A DNA stretch of 59,956 nucleotides. Source: JAWSUT01 sp033549345 (GTDB lineage: Bacteria > Bacillota > Dethiobacteria > Dethiobacterales > Dethiobacteraceae). The stretch is taken from NCBI GenBank assembly GCA_033549345.1, contig JAWSUT010000021.1, forward strand, positions 1 to 59,956. Direction: 5' to 3'. Position 1 is the stretch's first letter. Every line of letters begins with the position of its first letter. Below the pieces are notes generated by a model. The model searched no databases, was not told the DNA's origin, and saw only the letters and a list, made by a program, of their open reading frames with translations. A program made the position numbers and the translations under genes. Below, in pieces: positions 7,653 through 15,923 of this stretch.

Positions 7653-7680
7653 TAATGCTCTCCTTAAGTTCAGAGCATTA
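7653..7680. terminator. Bidirectional terminator between CNNM gene and siderophore permease
   Basis: TAATGCTCT-ccttaagttc-AGAGCATTA followed by TTTTATTTTT on the plus strand. It overlaps the TTA stop of the convergent permease gene. Confidence 0.7.
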
Positions 7681-9642
7681 TTTTATTTTTCGCAGTAAAT
7701 AAAGTAAATAAGGTGACCCAATCAGAGCAACTACCAGGCCGGATGGAATTTCTTTCGGGGCAAGGCTTACCCGTCCAATGAAGTCAGCCAGGCTCAGTAT
7801 CAACCCACCTAAGAGCATGCTAACGATCATAAGAGGCAAATGAAAATAGCCAACAAGCCGACGGGCAATATGCGGAGCAAGTAAGCCGATAAACCCTATG
7901 GTACCTACAATTGTGACGGCGGATACACTCAGGGTAATCCCAATAACAAGAGCCCATGCCCGGGTTTTTGAGACAAGCAAACCATGACTTGTGGCTATTT
8001 CATCTCCAAAAGCCAGTGCATCGAGTGAACGGGTCAGATAGAGAGCAAATGGTATAACTAAAATGAAAACGAGCAAAGCAAGATAAACGTCACTCCAACT
8101 CTTTGCATAGGTACTTCCGGACAGCCAAACGAGGGCTGAGGCAACGATCAGCTTGGCTTTAACAACAAGAATTTGAATCACGGCAGAACCAAAAGCAGAA
8201 ATTGAGATTCCGATTAAAGCGACCAAAATCGGTTGAATTCCATTCTTCCATGTGGAGAAGAAAATAATCAACATAGCAAGAATTGCCCCTGAAATTGCAC
8301 CCACAGGCATCAAGCTTGGAGGTAAGAAAGGTAAGATAACAAGAAACGTCATTGCTCCTGCTCCTGCCATAGAGGTTATCCCCAGTACGCCGGCATCCGC
8401 CAGTGGGTTTCGCAGTACTCCCTGCAGCAGGACACCGCTTGCGGCTAACATGGCCCCAACAATAAATGCTGTTAAAACACGGGGGATACGGAGACTCCAA
8501 ATAATCGGCTCTGTCCATTGGGCAGCCGACACCCATGTGCTCCCGTTATACGAGAAGGAGATATATACAACGATACCAGCAAGAATAAAGATAACAGGTA
8601 AAAGCCACTTAAGAGAAAGTGGTTTTTTTGTGCCTCCGAGGCTTCTGTCTCCTTTCTTCTGGGTTTTTGAGGTACGGTAAGCTAAATACATCAGCCAAGG
8701 CCCTCCGACTAAGGCTGTCATAGCACCAACCGGAATTTCATGACCGGGCTGAATCCAGCGGGCGACCACATCAGAAGCAACTAAAATAACACTGCCCCAT
8801 AAAAATGAATGGATTATTAACGCTTTATGTTCTCTGATTCCCAGCAGCCGAACTATATGTGGCGCCATTAAACCAATAAAACCAATGGCCCCTACAACAC
8901 TGACGGTGACAGCCGATAAAAGGATTGAAATCGTCCATGCAAGTAATTTCACTTTGACTACAGACTGTCCAAGCGAAGTTGCAAGTTCTTCACCCAAGGC
9001 AAAGGTATCCAAAGGTTTGCCCAGTAAAATGGATATGCCTAGGGCGGAGAATATGAAAGGAAATGCAAACTGAACGCCGGACCAGTTTAACTGAATTAAC
9101 GAGCCGGAACCCCATAAGAATAAACCGCTTGTCTCGTTTTCGAATAAAAGCTGTAATGCTCCGGTTACAGATGAAAACATCAAAGCAATAATCATGCCCG
9201 TCAATGCTACACGGACAGGATTTAAGTTTTTCCCCGTCAGAGTTAAGACCAGCAACGTAGCAAGTCCAGCACCAAATAAAGCGATGAAAAAAGGATATTG
9301 TCCAAAATGGCCGGGGAAGAATATTGTTGCTACAACAACGGTAAAAAATGCACCGGCATTAATTCCAAGTGTGCTTGCAGACGCAAGGGGGTTATGTGTC
9401 AGTGTTTGGATAATGACTCCGGCAACCGCCAATGCGCCACCAGCCAGGATACCAATCACAAGACGCGGAAGCCGCATGCCCAGGACAATATCCTGAACGC
9501 GTCCTGAAAACCATATTTCGGTTAAAAGCCGTTGAAAAGAGTATTCTGCCTGACCTTGAGTTAGATGGATTGTGCTAATAACGATGAGTAAGAAGAAGCC
9601 CCCATAGAAAGATATGAGGTGCTTCTCACGCAATAAATTCAT
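7678..9642 (-). CDS. Fused ferric-siderophore ABC permease (FhuB-like, FecCD duplicated)
   Basis: 654 residues, twice the usual FecCD permease length. Both halves carry the family landmarks: RLPRLVIGILAGGALAVAG and RIPRVLTAFIVGAMLAASG near each start, and VGAIGFIGLMAPHIVR and VGTIGFIGLLAPHIAR near each end, the latter being the ATPase-coupling region. It would form the whole transmembrane channel for a ferric siderophore (or haem/cobalamin) importer as one chain, as E. coli FhuB does. It starts two bases after the binding-protein stop and so is translationally coupled; the ATPase is encoded divergently at 10763. Confidence 0.92.
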   Translation of the reverse strand: MNLLREKHLISFYGGFFLLIVISTIHLTQGQAEYSFQRLLTEIWFSGRVQDIVLGMRLPRLVIGILAGGALAVAGVIIQTLTHNPLASASTLGINAGAFFTVVVATIFFPGHFGQYPFFIALFGAGLATLLVLTLTGKNLNPVRVALTGMIIALMFSSVTGALQLLFENETSGLFLWGSGSLIQLNWSGVQFAFPFIFSALGISILLGKPLDTFALGEELATSLGQSVVKVKLLAWTISILLSAVTVSVVGAIGFIGLMAPHIVRLLGIREHKALIIHSFLWGSVILVASDVVARWIQPGHEIPVGAMTALVGGPWLMYLAYRTSKTQKKGDRSLGGTKKPLSLKWLLPVIFILAGIVVYISFSYNGSTWVSAAQWTEPIIWSLRIPRVLTAFIVGAMLAASGVLLQGVLRNPLADAGVLGITSMAGAGAMTFLVILPFLPPSLMPVGAISGAILAMLIIFFSTWKNGIQPILVALIGISISAFGSAVIQILVVKAKLIVASALVWLSGSTYAKSWSDVYLALLVFILVIPFALYLTRSLDALAFGDEIATSHGLLVSKTRAWALVIGITLSVSAVTIVGTIGFIGLLAPHIARRLVGYFHLPLMIVSMLLGGLILSLADFIGRVSLAPKEIPSGLVVALIGSPYLLYLLRKIK

Positions 9643-9644
9643 TT

Positions 9645-10628
9645 TTAGTTTTCCACCAACACATTAAGAATACGGTTAACCACGACTTTAGCTGAAAGCG
9701 GACCGCCAAATAACCAGGCATCTCCACCCAATGGATATGTTCGCTGCTCCTTGACAAACGCCAGGCCGTTCCAAACCGAATTATCTTTTAACTGATTTTC
9801 ATAGATATTGTCGCTGTCCTGAACAACATATAAATAGTTTGCACTTTCATAGTGTGTCAATGCCTCTACATTAACAGTACTAAATCCGTAGGCCTGAAAT
9901 TCAGCGGGAGTGTGGATATTATTCAACCCAATTTTTTTAAGAATTCCTGACGCCAGAGAGTTTGGCGTAAAGACTCGGATCTGGGGAGCCTGGTTTGCAC
10001 TAAATGCCTGTGTTAACAAAACATCCTTTGTGGTCAGGTTTGCTGCTTCTATCGCTGCTTTAGCATCTTCGTATGTTCTCTCCAGTTCGGTAAGGATTTG
10101 TTCGGCTTCAGCTGTTTTCCCTACTGCCTTGGCAATCTCTTTGAATGTTTCTTCCATTTCGCTATACTGGCTGAAGCTTTCATCGCTAGGGTATGGGTCG
10201 AAAAAGATTGTTGGCGCAATGGATTCAAGTTGGGACTTAATGCTCTCGTGACGAAATTTGATTGCAATAATTAAGTCCGGCTCCAGTTCTGCGATTTTTT
10301 CTAAGCTGGGTTCCTGTCTGGTACCCACATCTGCGACATTTTCACTAAGTTTTTCCTCAATTTGAACCCAACTGTTGTAACCACCAATGTCTGCGACGCC
10401 GATAGGCTGAATACCAACTGCTAACAGGTTTTCTGCATATGTCCATTCCAGTGCCACAACTTTTTTTGCCGGTTCTGCTAATTCCACTTCACCCAAAACA
10501 CCGGAAATTATAAGTGGGTTTCCAGGTTCTGAATCGGTATTGCCGGTTTCGTTTGAAGATGGCTGCGGCGAACAGGCCGTTACCGTAACCATCAATAAAA
10601 CTAATAAAATCCCAAAAATCTTTTTCAT
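9645..10628 (-). CDS. Iron-siderophore ABC transporter binding lipoprotein
   Basis: 327 residues. The signal ends in the lipobox VTAC (about Cys19), followed by a Ser/Asn/Glu-rich linker. The PeripBP_2/FepB-like fold is indicated by KKVVALEWTYAENLLAVGIQPIG and LEKIAELEPDLIIA, typical of ferric-hydroxamate or citrate binding proteins. It delivers the iron complex to the fused permease encoded next. Transcription starts from a perfectly spaced promoter (TTGCAA-N17-TATAAT, 10719-10691) with a Fur-type palindrome immediately downstream, so iron repression is expected. Confidence 0.9.
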   Translation of the reverse strand: MKKIFGILLVLLMVTVTACSPQPSSNETGNTDSEPGNPLIISGVLGEVELAEPAKKVVALEWTYAENLLAVGIQPIGVADIGGYNSWVQIEEKLSENVADVGTRQEPSLEKIAELEPDLIIAIKFRHESIKSQLESIAPTIFFDPYPSDESFSQYSEMEETFKEIAKAVGKTAEAEQILTELERTYEDAKAAIEAANLTTKDVLLTQAFSANQAPQIRVFTPNSLASGILKKIGLNNIHTPAEFQAYGFSTVNVEALTHYESANYLYVVQDSDNIYENQLKDNSVWNGLAFVKEQRTYPLGGDAWLFGGPLSAKVVVNRILNVLVEN

Positions 10629-10634
10629 AAGTTA

Positions 10635-10719
10635 TTGTGCCTCCTTGATATGTAGGGTATAATGAGAGTGAGAATCATTCTCCTTGAATCATTATAGAGT
10701 TATTTAATTTTAATTGCAA
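10635..10719. promoter_or_regulatory. Divergent promoters flanking one Fur-type operator
   Basis: Plus strand: TTGTGC (10635-10640), 17 bases, TATAAT (10658-10663), reading toward the ATPase gene. Minus strand: TTGCAA (10719-10714), 17 bases, TATAAT (10696-10691), reading toward the binding protein. The perfect 13-base palindrome GAGAATCATTCTC (10670-10682) lies between the two -10 boxes, at the start-site region of both, where a bound Fur dimer would block both transcripts. Confidence 0.75.
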
Positions 10720-10762
10720 GAGTTTTTTTGCGACACATTTTACTACTGAGAGGTGTTTGTTA

Positions 10763-11566
10763 ATGAGCCACAACATTTTCGCTAAGGGATTATCTTTAGG
10801 GTACAGTGATACTTTAATTATCAAAGATTTAAATTTAAAAATACCCAAAGGGGAAATAACTGTGTTCATCGGGGGGAACGGATGCGGAAAATCAACTCTG
10901 CTGCGGTCCATAGCCCGCTTATTGAAACCAAAAGCAGGTGTACTATATCTCGACGGGGAAGAAATAGCCACGGTAAAGTCAAAAGAAATAGCAAAGAAAA
11001 TGGCTATTTTACCCCAATCACCGTTGGCCCCCGAGGGATTAACCGTTTATCAATTGGTTAAACACGGGCGGTATCCACATCATACATGGTTTAAACAATG
11101 GTCAAAAGATGATGAAAAAAAAGTAGAAAGTGCACTGCAGTTAACCAAGTTAACAGACTTAAAAGACAGACCTATTGACGAGCTCTCCGGCGGCCAGCGC
11201 CAACGAGCCTGGCTTGCTATGACCTTAGCCCAAGACACTGACATCATTTTACTGGATGAACCTACTACTTATCTGGATATGACTCATCAGGTAGAAATTC
11301 TCGATTTGCTATTTGAGCTAAATGAACGCGAACAGCGAACAATTATTATGGTTTTACATGACCTAAATTTAGCTTGCCGTTACGCTCATAATCTTATAGC
11401 GATTAAAGATGGTCGTATCTTTACCCAGGGAAAACCGGAGCATGTTATGAAGAGCGGTACGGTTCGATATGTTTTTGATATGGAATGTATGATTACTAAA
11501 GATCCTATATTTGGTACCCCCCTGTGTATTCCGTACGGAAAAGGAAGAAAAGTTAAATCAGCTTAG
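10763..11566 (+). CDS. Ferric-siderophore ABC transporter ATP-binding protein (FhuC/FepC-like)
   Basis: About 267 residues. Walker A GGNGCGKSTLLRS, signature LSGGQRQRAWLAMTLAQ, Walker B DIILLDEPTTYLD and the switch His in MVLHDLNLA are all intact. The segment TVYQLVKHGRYPHHTWF is characteristic of the FepC/FhuC clade. It powers the fused permease encoded on the opposite strand. ATG at 10763 is chosen over a TTG two codons earlier because GAGAGGTG is correctly spaced for it. It is expected to be Fur-regulated from the shared operator region. Confidence 0.92.
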   Translation: MSHNIFAKGLSLGYSDTLIIKDLNLKIPKGEITVFIGGNGCGKSTLLRSIARLLKPKAGVLYLDGEEIATVKSKEIAKKMAILPQSPLAPEGLTVYQLVKHGRYPHHTWFKQWSKDDEKKVESALQLTKLTDLKDRPIDELSGGQRQRAWLAMTLAQDTDIILLDEPTTYLDMTHQVEILDLLFELNEREQRTIIMVLHDLNLACRYAHNLIAIKDGRIFTQGKPEHVMKSGTVRYVFDMECMITKDPIFGTPLCIPYGKGRKVKSA

Positions 11567-11679
11567 AATCCGAATGTTTAGGCAACCATAAAAAGTACTC
11601 GGTCATTTTTGGTCGGGTTTTTATTTTGGGCAAAATTCGCCGGCTTGCCAGGCGTTTTACTGCAGAAGTATTTTTTCTG

Positions 11680-11707
11680 ACCCCCAAAAAAACGGGATTG
11701 AGGCGAA
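11680..11707 (+). promoter_or_regulatory. Putative SigI-type promoter before sigI
   Basis: ACCCCC (11680-11685), 18 bases, CGAA (11704-11707), 86 bases before sigI. Known SigI promoters in Bacillus and Clostridium thermocellum have a C-rich -35 (ACCCCC-like) and a CGAA -10, so this fits autoregulation. A sigma-A-like TATAAT overlaps just downstream at about 11711. The same 18-base geometry recurs at 13358 and, on the minus strand, at 18932-18959. Confidence 0.7.
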
Positions 11708-11793
11708 GTATATAATAAGAGGCATTGTCGGAGGTGGAGCCTGGCGTGTGAAAAGGGGCACAGCAATAGCGGCAGCGACAGAGGGTAATCGCG

Positions 11794-12417
11794 ATGCCAA
11801 GGATTATTGAGCTGTACCAGCCTTTTATTTTCCGGGAAGCTTGCCGGGCCTGCCGGAGGCAGTTGGAGTGGGGCCGGGATGAGGAACTGAGTGTGGCCCT
11901 GCTAGCGTTTAACGAGGCGCTCGACTCTTATAGTAGTAGCAAAGGGACTCTTGAGCAGTTAGCCAGTGTAGTAGTCCGGCGCCGGCTGATAGATTACTTT
12001 CGCAGGAACAAAGGTGAGGATTTACTCAGCCCCGAGGCACTGGCTGCGGTCAGGATAGAGGAGGACTGGGAGCAGCGGGAACGGGAAGAAGAAGTAGTCC
12101 GCTACAGCGAGAAGCTAAAGCACTTTTGTTTGGACTTTAGCATGGTAGCGGCCGCTTCACCCCGACACAGACAGACACGGAATGATCTGCAAAATGTGGT
12201 TTCCGCTCTGATAAGCAGGGATGACCTGATGAGCCAACTACTAAAAAACGGCAGATTGCCCCAAAGTGAACTGTGTAAAATTACGGGGCTTAGCCCCCGT
12301 GTTCTGGAGCGGGGACGGACATATATCATTGCGCTGGCATTGTTGCTGAGAGGAGACGAATTCCCTTATTTGCGGGAATCTCTGGGGAATATTACGGAAG
12401 GTGGTGGGCTGTCATGA
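11794..12417 (+). CDS. sigI: RNA polymerase sigma factor SigI
   Basis: 207 residues. The N-terminal region-2-like domain has the SigI start (YQPFIFREACRACRR), NEALDSYSSSKG and the ASVVVRRRLIDYFRR helix that would contact the -10 element. The C-terminal domain has ITGLSPRVLERGRTYIIALALLL, the SigI-specific DNA-binding helices in place of canonical sigma region 4. The ATG at 11794 follows AGAGGG, and the stop overlaps the rsgI start by four bases, the standard sigI-rsgI layout. SigI factors are held by a membrane RsgI and released by an extracellular signal. The protein is slightly shorter than Bacillus SigI (about 250). Confidence 0.88.
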   Translation: MPRIIELYQPFIFREACRACRRQLEWGRDEELSVALLAFNEALDSYSSSKGTLEQLASVVVRRRLIDYFRRNKGEDLLSPEALAAVRIEEDWEQREREEEVVRYSEKLKHFCLDFSMVAAASPRHRQTRNDLQNVVSALISRDDLMSQLLKNGRLPQSELCKITGLSPRVLERGRTYIIALALLLRGDEFPYLRESLGNITEGGGLS

Positions 12418-13346
12418 AAAAACATGGCCGGGTACTGGAAGCTACTGATAAGCATGCGGTATTACTGACGGCGGACGGCTGTTTTGTCAGGGTTTCGGGG
12501 GATTATGGCAAGCTGCGAGCCGGGCAGGAAGCTACCGTGACTGTACCCATGGATAGGAAACCACTGGTAGCCACGTTTATGACTGCCATTGCCGCCGTAT
12601 TGATTCTCTTTTTTGTACTGCCGGGAGTGGTTCCCGGACAGGGGGAAGGCAGAGAGCTTAGTTACCTGGCTTTTGATGTCAACCCGGGGGTCGAAGTGGC
12701 TTTTGTCAATAATCTCGAGGTGGTTTCTTTCCGGGCCACTGATATCGCCGGTGAAGAATTGCTGGATGGCATAAAGGTAGGGATGCCGCTCTTGGATGCT
12801 GTGGAGCTGTTAATCAGAAAGTCCGGAGAGCTTTCCTATTTGCAACCCGATGATACAGCCAGCCTGGTAATGCTAACGCTGGTGGGCGCTGACGCTCTCA
12901 GGAATGATCTGGAGGAAACAGTACACCGGGTATTACGGGAGATGAATGTTGGCGGGTTTGTAGCCCTTAGCTCAGCGGCGGAAGATACCAGAAAAGAAGC
13001 CCTGGATGCGGGGTTGTCCCTAAACCGCTACCTGCTGGTGCAAAAGCTGCGAAAGTACGCAGGGGAGTCGGAGGGCGAACAGCCAGGATCGCTGCTGGAG
13101 CTGTTTAAGCAGGCCGGCCCCACCGGGAATGGACAACTGCAGCCGGTGGTGACCGGGTCAGAAGGAAACAACGTACCTGAACCTGTTGACGTGCCGGTGG
13201 AGGCGCCAAAAACAGTGCCGCCGGCACCCCCGGTACAGAAAGCACCGGTTCCTGTAAGTCCCCCTGCGGACACAAATACGGAACCGCCGATTACTGATCA
13301 TGGTCAGCCTGTGGATGAACAGGAAGTGGTGGAAAAATGGCGGTAA
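12414..13346 (+). CDS. rsgI: RsgI-family anti-sigma factor
   Basis: 310 residues. Cytoplasmic RsgI N-terminal domain (about 1-45, with HAVLLTADGCFVRV), one membrane helix (about 51-73), then the extracellular conserved domain YLAFDVNPGVEVAFVN containing the Asn-Pro pair (90-91) at which RsgI family proteins are reported to self-cleave. After about residue 230 the protein becomes Pro/Val/Thr-rich and has no carbohydrate-binding module, unlike the cellulosome RsgI proteins, so the sensed ligand is unknown. It binds SigI through the N-terminal domain and releases it after regulated proteolysis (family knowledge). Start overlaps sigI (ATGA). Confidence 0.88.
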   Translation: MKKHGRVLEATDKHAVLLTADGCFVRVSGDYGKLRAGQEATVTVPMDRKPLVATFMTAIAAVLILFFVLPGVVPGQGEGRELSYLAFDVNPGVEVAFVNNLEVVSFRATDIAGEELLDGIKVGMPLLDAVELLIRKSGELSYLQPDDTASLVMLTLVGADALRNDLEETVHRVLREMNVGGFVALSSAAEDTRKEALDAGLSLNRYLLVQKLRKYAGESEGEQPGSLLELFKQAGPTGNGQLQPVVTGSEGNNVPEPVDVPVEAPKTVPPAPPVQKAPVPVSPPADTNTEPPITDHGQPVDEQEVVEKWR

Positions 13347-13357
13347 TTTTTGTTCTG

Positions 13358-13385
13358 ACCACCGAAAAAGTAAGTGGTTAACGAA
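13358..13385 (+). promoter_or_regulatory. Second putative SigI-type promoter
   Basis: ACCACC (13358-13363), 18 bases, CGAA (13382-13385), 40 bases before the exported DUF5667-like gene. The -35 deviates by one base from ACCCCC. The spacing is identical to the sigI promoter. Confidence 0.55.
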
Positions 13386-13424
13386 TTCAAAGTTAAAGAG
13401 CGATGTAAAAGGAGGTTGAAAAAA

Positions 13425-14039
13425 ATGAAAAACGTAACAGTCATAATGCTGGTGGTGCTGATGCTGTCCGTGGGAGGTGTTGTTTTAGCCGCTCAGGCGG
13501 AGCCTTTTACCCCGGCAGATCCGTTTTTTGAAGCTGCCAGGGGCCTTGAACAGGCGCAAGTAAACCTGAGCGAAAACGGAGAGGAACAGGTAGAGCTGCT
13601 AAACCTGTTTGCAGAAAGAAGGATGTTTGTCCTCGGTAAAATGGCCGAAGCAGGTCAGCCTGATTTTGTGGCCGAGCTGGTTGATGAACTCAAAGGTTTT
13701 GACGGCAGGCTGGAGCAGGTTGCAAAAGACTTTAATGACGAGGAATTGTATGAAAAAATTATTGAAGCCAACCAGCAGCGCGGCGTGCGCCTGCAGGAGC
13801 TGATCGATGACGGGGAACTGCCGCAGGAAGCACTGGACGGAATGCAAAAAGCGCTGGATAACCAGGCGATGGCGATGGAAAAGCTGCAGGAAGCCCTGAA
13901 TAATGCCGGGTTGGCCGGAGAGCAGACTGAAGACCGGAGCGGTGTTCCGGATGGCGTAACGGTTCCCGACCAGGCACAACCTGAAGTGCCTACAGATAAT
14001 GTGCCTGAATCACCCGGTGAAGAGAATAGGCGGCCGTAG
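13425..14039 (+). CDS. Exported DUF5667-like helical protein
   Basis: 204 residues from an ATG with a strong AAGGAGG site. A signal peptide (MKNVTVIMLVVLMLSVGGVVLAAQA) is followed by FTPADPFFEAARGLEQAQVNL and a long series of acidic amphipathic helices (about 45-165) ending in a Pro/Glu-rich tail. This matches the DUF5667 pattern of secreted helical proteins found beside sigma/anti-sigma genes, but the assignment is by eye. It directly follows rsgI and has its own SigI-like promoter. A role in envelope signalling or in modulating RsgI is only an inference. Confidence 0.6.
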   Translation: MKNVTVIMLVVLMLSVGGVVLAAQAEPFTPADPFFEAARGLEQAQVNLSENGEEQVELLNLFAERRMFVLGKMAEAGQPDFVAELVDELKGFDGRLEQVAKDFNDEELYEKIIEANQQRGVRLQELIDDGELPQEALDGMQKALDNQAMAMEKLQEALNNAGLAGEQTEDRSGVPDGVTVPDQAQPEVPTDNVPESPGEENRRP

Positions 14040-14044
14040 AGCGG

Positions 14045-14605
14045 ATGCCACGGTTACAAAAATTAATTGTCATCATGATGAGTCTTGCGCTATTGTTGTT
14101 ACCTGCTGGTTGTGGCCCACAGGTCGCAAATCAGGTACCGGCCACAGAGGATGCAGAGCCGGCGGAGCATTTTTTTGAGCAGGTATACGAGAATGTGTCC
14201 TTTAACCTGGCCTTTTCTTATCCTGAACAGTGGCAAGTCATGTCAGAGAAAGTGAAAGACGGTGTGCTTACTCTGACACTGGAGCAGGTCGGGGGCAGTG
14301 CTTCCCTGGTTCTCACAGTTTTGGGTGGCGAAATGACCGAGGCGGAATTAGTCAAAAACGGTGAAGAACTTCTTGCCCGCAGCCTGTTCCAGCCGCGGTT
14401 GCCCGCAGAGCGGGTAAAAAAACAGCTCTCCGGCCGGCTCGTGAATTTTTTGGCCACAGAGGCGGGAGAGCGGGACAGAGTGAGTGCCCGGACTGCTGTT
14501 TTTGCAAAGGATGGCAATTCTCATTTCCTTACCCTGATGGCTAAGCCGGGGGCATTTCCCGAAGCCAATGAGACTTTAGAGTTGATTGTCTCAGGCATGA
14601 AGTAA
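14045..14605 (+). CDS. Lipoprotein with PsbP-like domain, function unknown
   Basis: 186 residues. The signal peptide ends in LLLLPAGC (Cys about 23), then an acidic linker. The body (FNLAFSYPEQWQVMSEK... then LTLEQVGGSASLVLTV, and a final LIVSGMK) resembles the PsbP/DUF1795-type beta-sheet domain often seen in Firmicutes lipoproteins. It is six bases after the DUF5667-like gene and ends at a terminator, so it is the last gene of the SigI/RsgI unit. Confidence 0.55.
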   Translation: MPRLQKLIVIMMSLALLLLPAGCGPQVANQVPATEDAEPAEHFFEQVYENVSFNLAFSYPEQWQVMSEKVKDGVLTLTLEQVGGSASLVLTVLGGEMTEAELVKNGEELLARSLFQPRLPAERVKKQLSGRLVNFLATEAGERDRVSARTAVFAKDGNSHFLTLMAKPGAFPEANETLELIVSGMK

Positions 14606-14609
14606 AACA

Positions 14610-14646
14610 AAAGGCTGACTCTGGAGTCTCAGGTCAGCCTTTTTTT
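14610..14646 (+). terminator. Terminator of the sigI-rsgI unit
   Basis: AAGGCTGAC and GTCAGCCTT arms around CTGGAGTCTCAG, followed by seven T. Confidence 0.85.
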
Positions 14647-14760
14647 ACGCCGTTTTAATCATTGATGTTGATTTATAAGAGCAAACTCGTTAATCGCTTT
14701 TATAATTCCTGTTCACCGGAATATCGTATAATGGCTGGTTCACTTCCATTTACATGGTGA

Positions 14761-14786
14761 GCAGCCAAGTCTGAGGGCTTGGCTGC
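14761..14786 (+). other. Isolated hairpin in a 300-base non-coding gap
   Basis: GCAGCCAAG / CTTGGCTGC perfect 9-bp arms with an 8-base loop, followed by ATTTGTTG. It lies about 30 bases after a TATAAT (14727-14732) that has no good -35. The rest of 14647-14943 shows nothing else recognisable. It could be the end of a short RNA or a weak terminator. Confidence 0.4.
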
Positions 14787-14943
14787 ATTTGTTGTATCTA
14801 CCTATCAAAATTGTTTTGAGCATAAAACAAACGATACTGTAATAGCCATGAAATAAACTTTCGTTATTGCTGTCAGGTATGCATGCTAAAATCGATTTCG
14901 TTCCCAGAGGCACGGTGTAAAATTTCTAAAATAGGTGCTGTGT

Positions 14944-15819
14944 ATGCAAATCAGTGCGTTTTTTTCTACAAACAAAATAACTTCAGTACGGAGGATCACA
15001 TGCAAGCTGCTGTGTCTTGGGATTCTCCTGATAGCTTTTCTTTGGCTGATAAAAAACTTTCATCAGGAACCGGGCCGTACATGTATCAGAAAAGAAGGGC
15101 TTCTGGGCATACGGATATCGTCCACCGAATATCCGTATTTATCCTATTCTTTTGACAAACCATACTCTGCTATTTTTAGAGAAAAGCCGCTGTTTTACAA
15201 AACCACCTCACCGATAACCGATATGCCATTCTATGACCATTTTACCTTCACATTCTCATATGAAGACCAGAAGCAGATTCTTTTACATTACAGTCCAATA
15301 TTAAATGAGGTATATAACGTGAAAAATAAACTGGTTGAACCTTCATCTGAGTTAAAAGAAGTGCTGCTGGATCTTGCCGCGTCATACAGGCAGCACATTG
15401 AAAAAACCTACGGTTCCCTGCTTGTCTGGGATGAAGTGGATAAAATATTTCCAATGTATGCCACCGCCAAGATAAGAGACATATATACGGGCGCATCCTT
15501 TAACGTCCAGCGCAGAGAAGGCAGCAGTCATGTGGACGCTCAACCCCTGACAGCTGAAGATACGGCTGTCATGAAAAAGATCTATGGCAGCCGGTGGAGT
15601 TGGGAGCGCAAGGGAGTTATCGTTGAGGTCCGCGGCCACCGGATTGCCGCATCAATGCACGGTATGCCGCATGGGAGCGGCAAGATAGATGATAATAATT
15701 TCCCAGGCCACTTCTGTATCCATTTTTTGGGCAGCACAATCCACTCCGGCGGCATGGATATCCAACATCACAGGGAAATCCTGAAAGCTGCGGGCAAGCT
15801 GCCTAGGGATGATTTTTAA
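14944..15819 (+). CDS. Membrane-anchored protein of unknown function
   Basis: About 291 residues. An N-terminal signal-anchor helix (about residues 20-36, LLCLGILLIAFLWLI) is followed by an extracellular region. Near the C-terminus is a His/Gly-rich motif MHGMPHGSGKIDDNNFPGHF followed by CIHFLGS, which I have seen associated with cell-wall and peptidoglycan-binding proteins of Firmicutes but cannot assign to a named catalytic family. The His and Cys residues could bind a metal. ATG at 14944 follows AGGTG by six bases. Monocistronic, ending at a strong terminator. Confidence 0.65.
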   Translation: MQISAFFSTNKITSVRRITCKLLCLGILLIAFLWLIKNFHQEPGRTCIRKEGLLGIRISSTEYPYLSYSFDKPYSAIFREKPLFYKTTSPITDMPFYDHFTFTFSYEDQKQILLHYSPILNEVYNVKNKLVEPSSELKEVLLDLAASYRQHIEKTYGSLLVWDEVDKIFPMYATAKIRDIYTGASFNVQRREGSSHVDAQPLTAEDTAVMKKIYGSRWSWERKGVIVEVRGHRIAASMHGMPHGSGKIDDNNFPGHFCIHFLGSTIHSGGMDIQHHREILKAAGKLPRDDF

Positions 15820-15830
15820 GTGAAAACCAT

Positions 15831-15857
15831 AAAACCCAAGCAAGCTTGGGTTTTATG
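15831..15857 (+). terminator. Intrinsic terminator (AAAACCCAAG family)
   Basis: AAAACCCAAGC-AA-GCTTGGGTTTT, nearly perfect palindrome. Similar palindromes occur at 55156 and 58303. Confidence 0.8.
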
Positions 15858-15923
15858 TGTCTCTGCTTTGGGATGAACAGTGGTAGAAGCAGTAAACCAG
15901 TAGATCCATAAGGCTTTGGGGTG

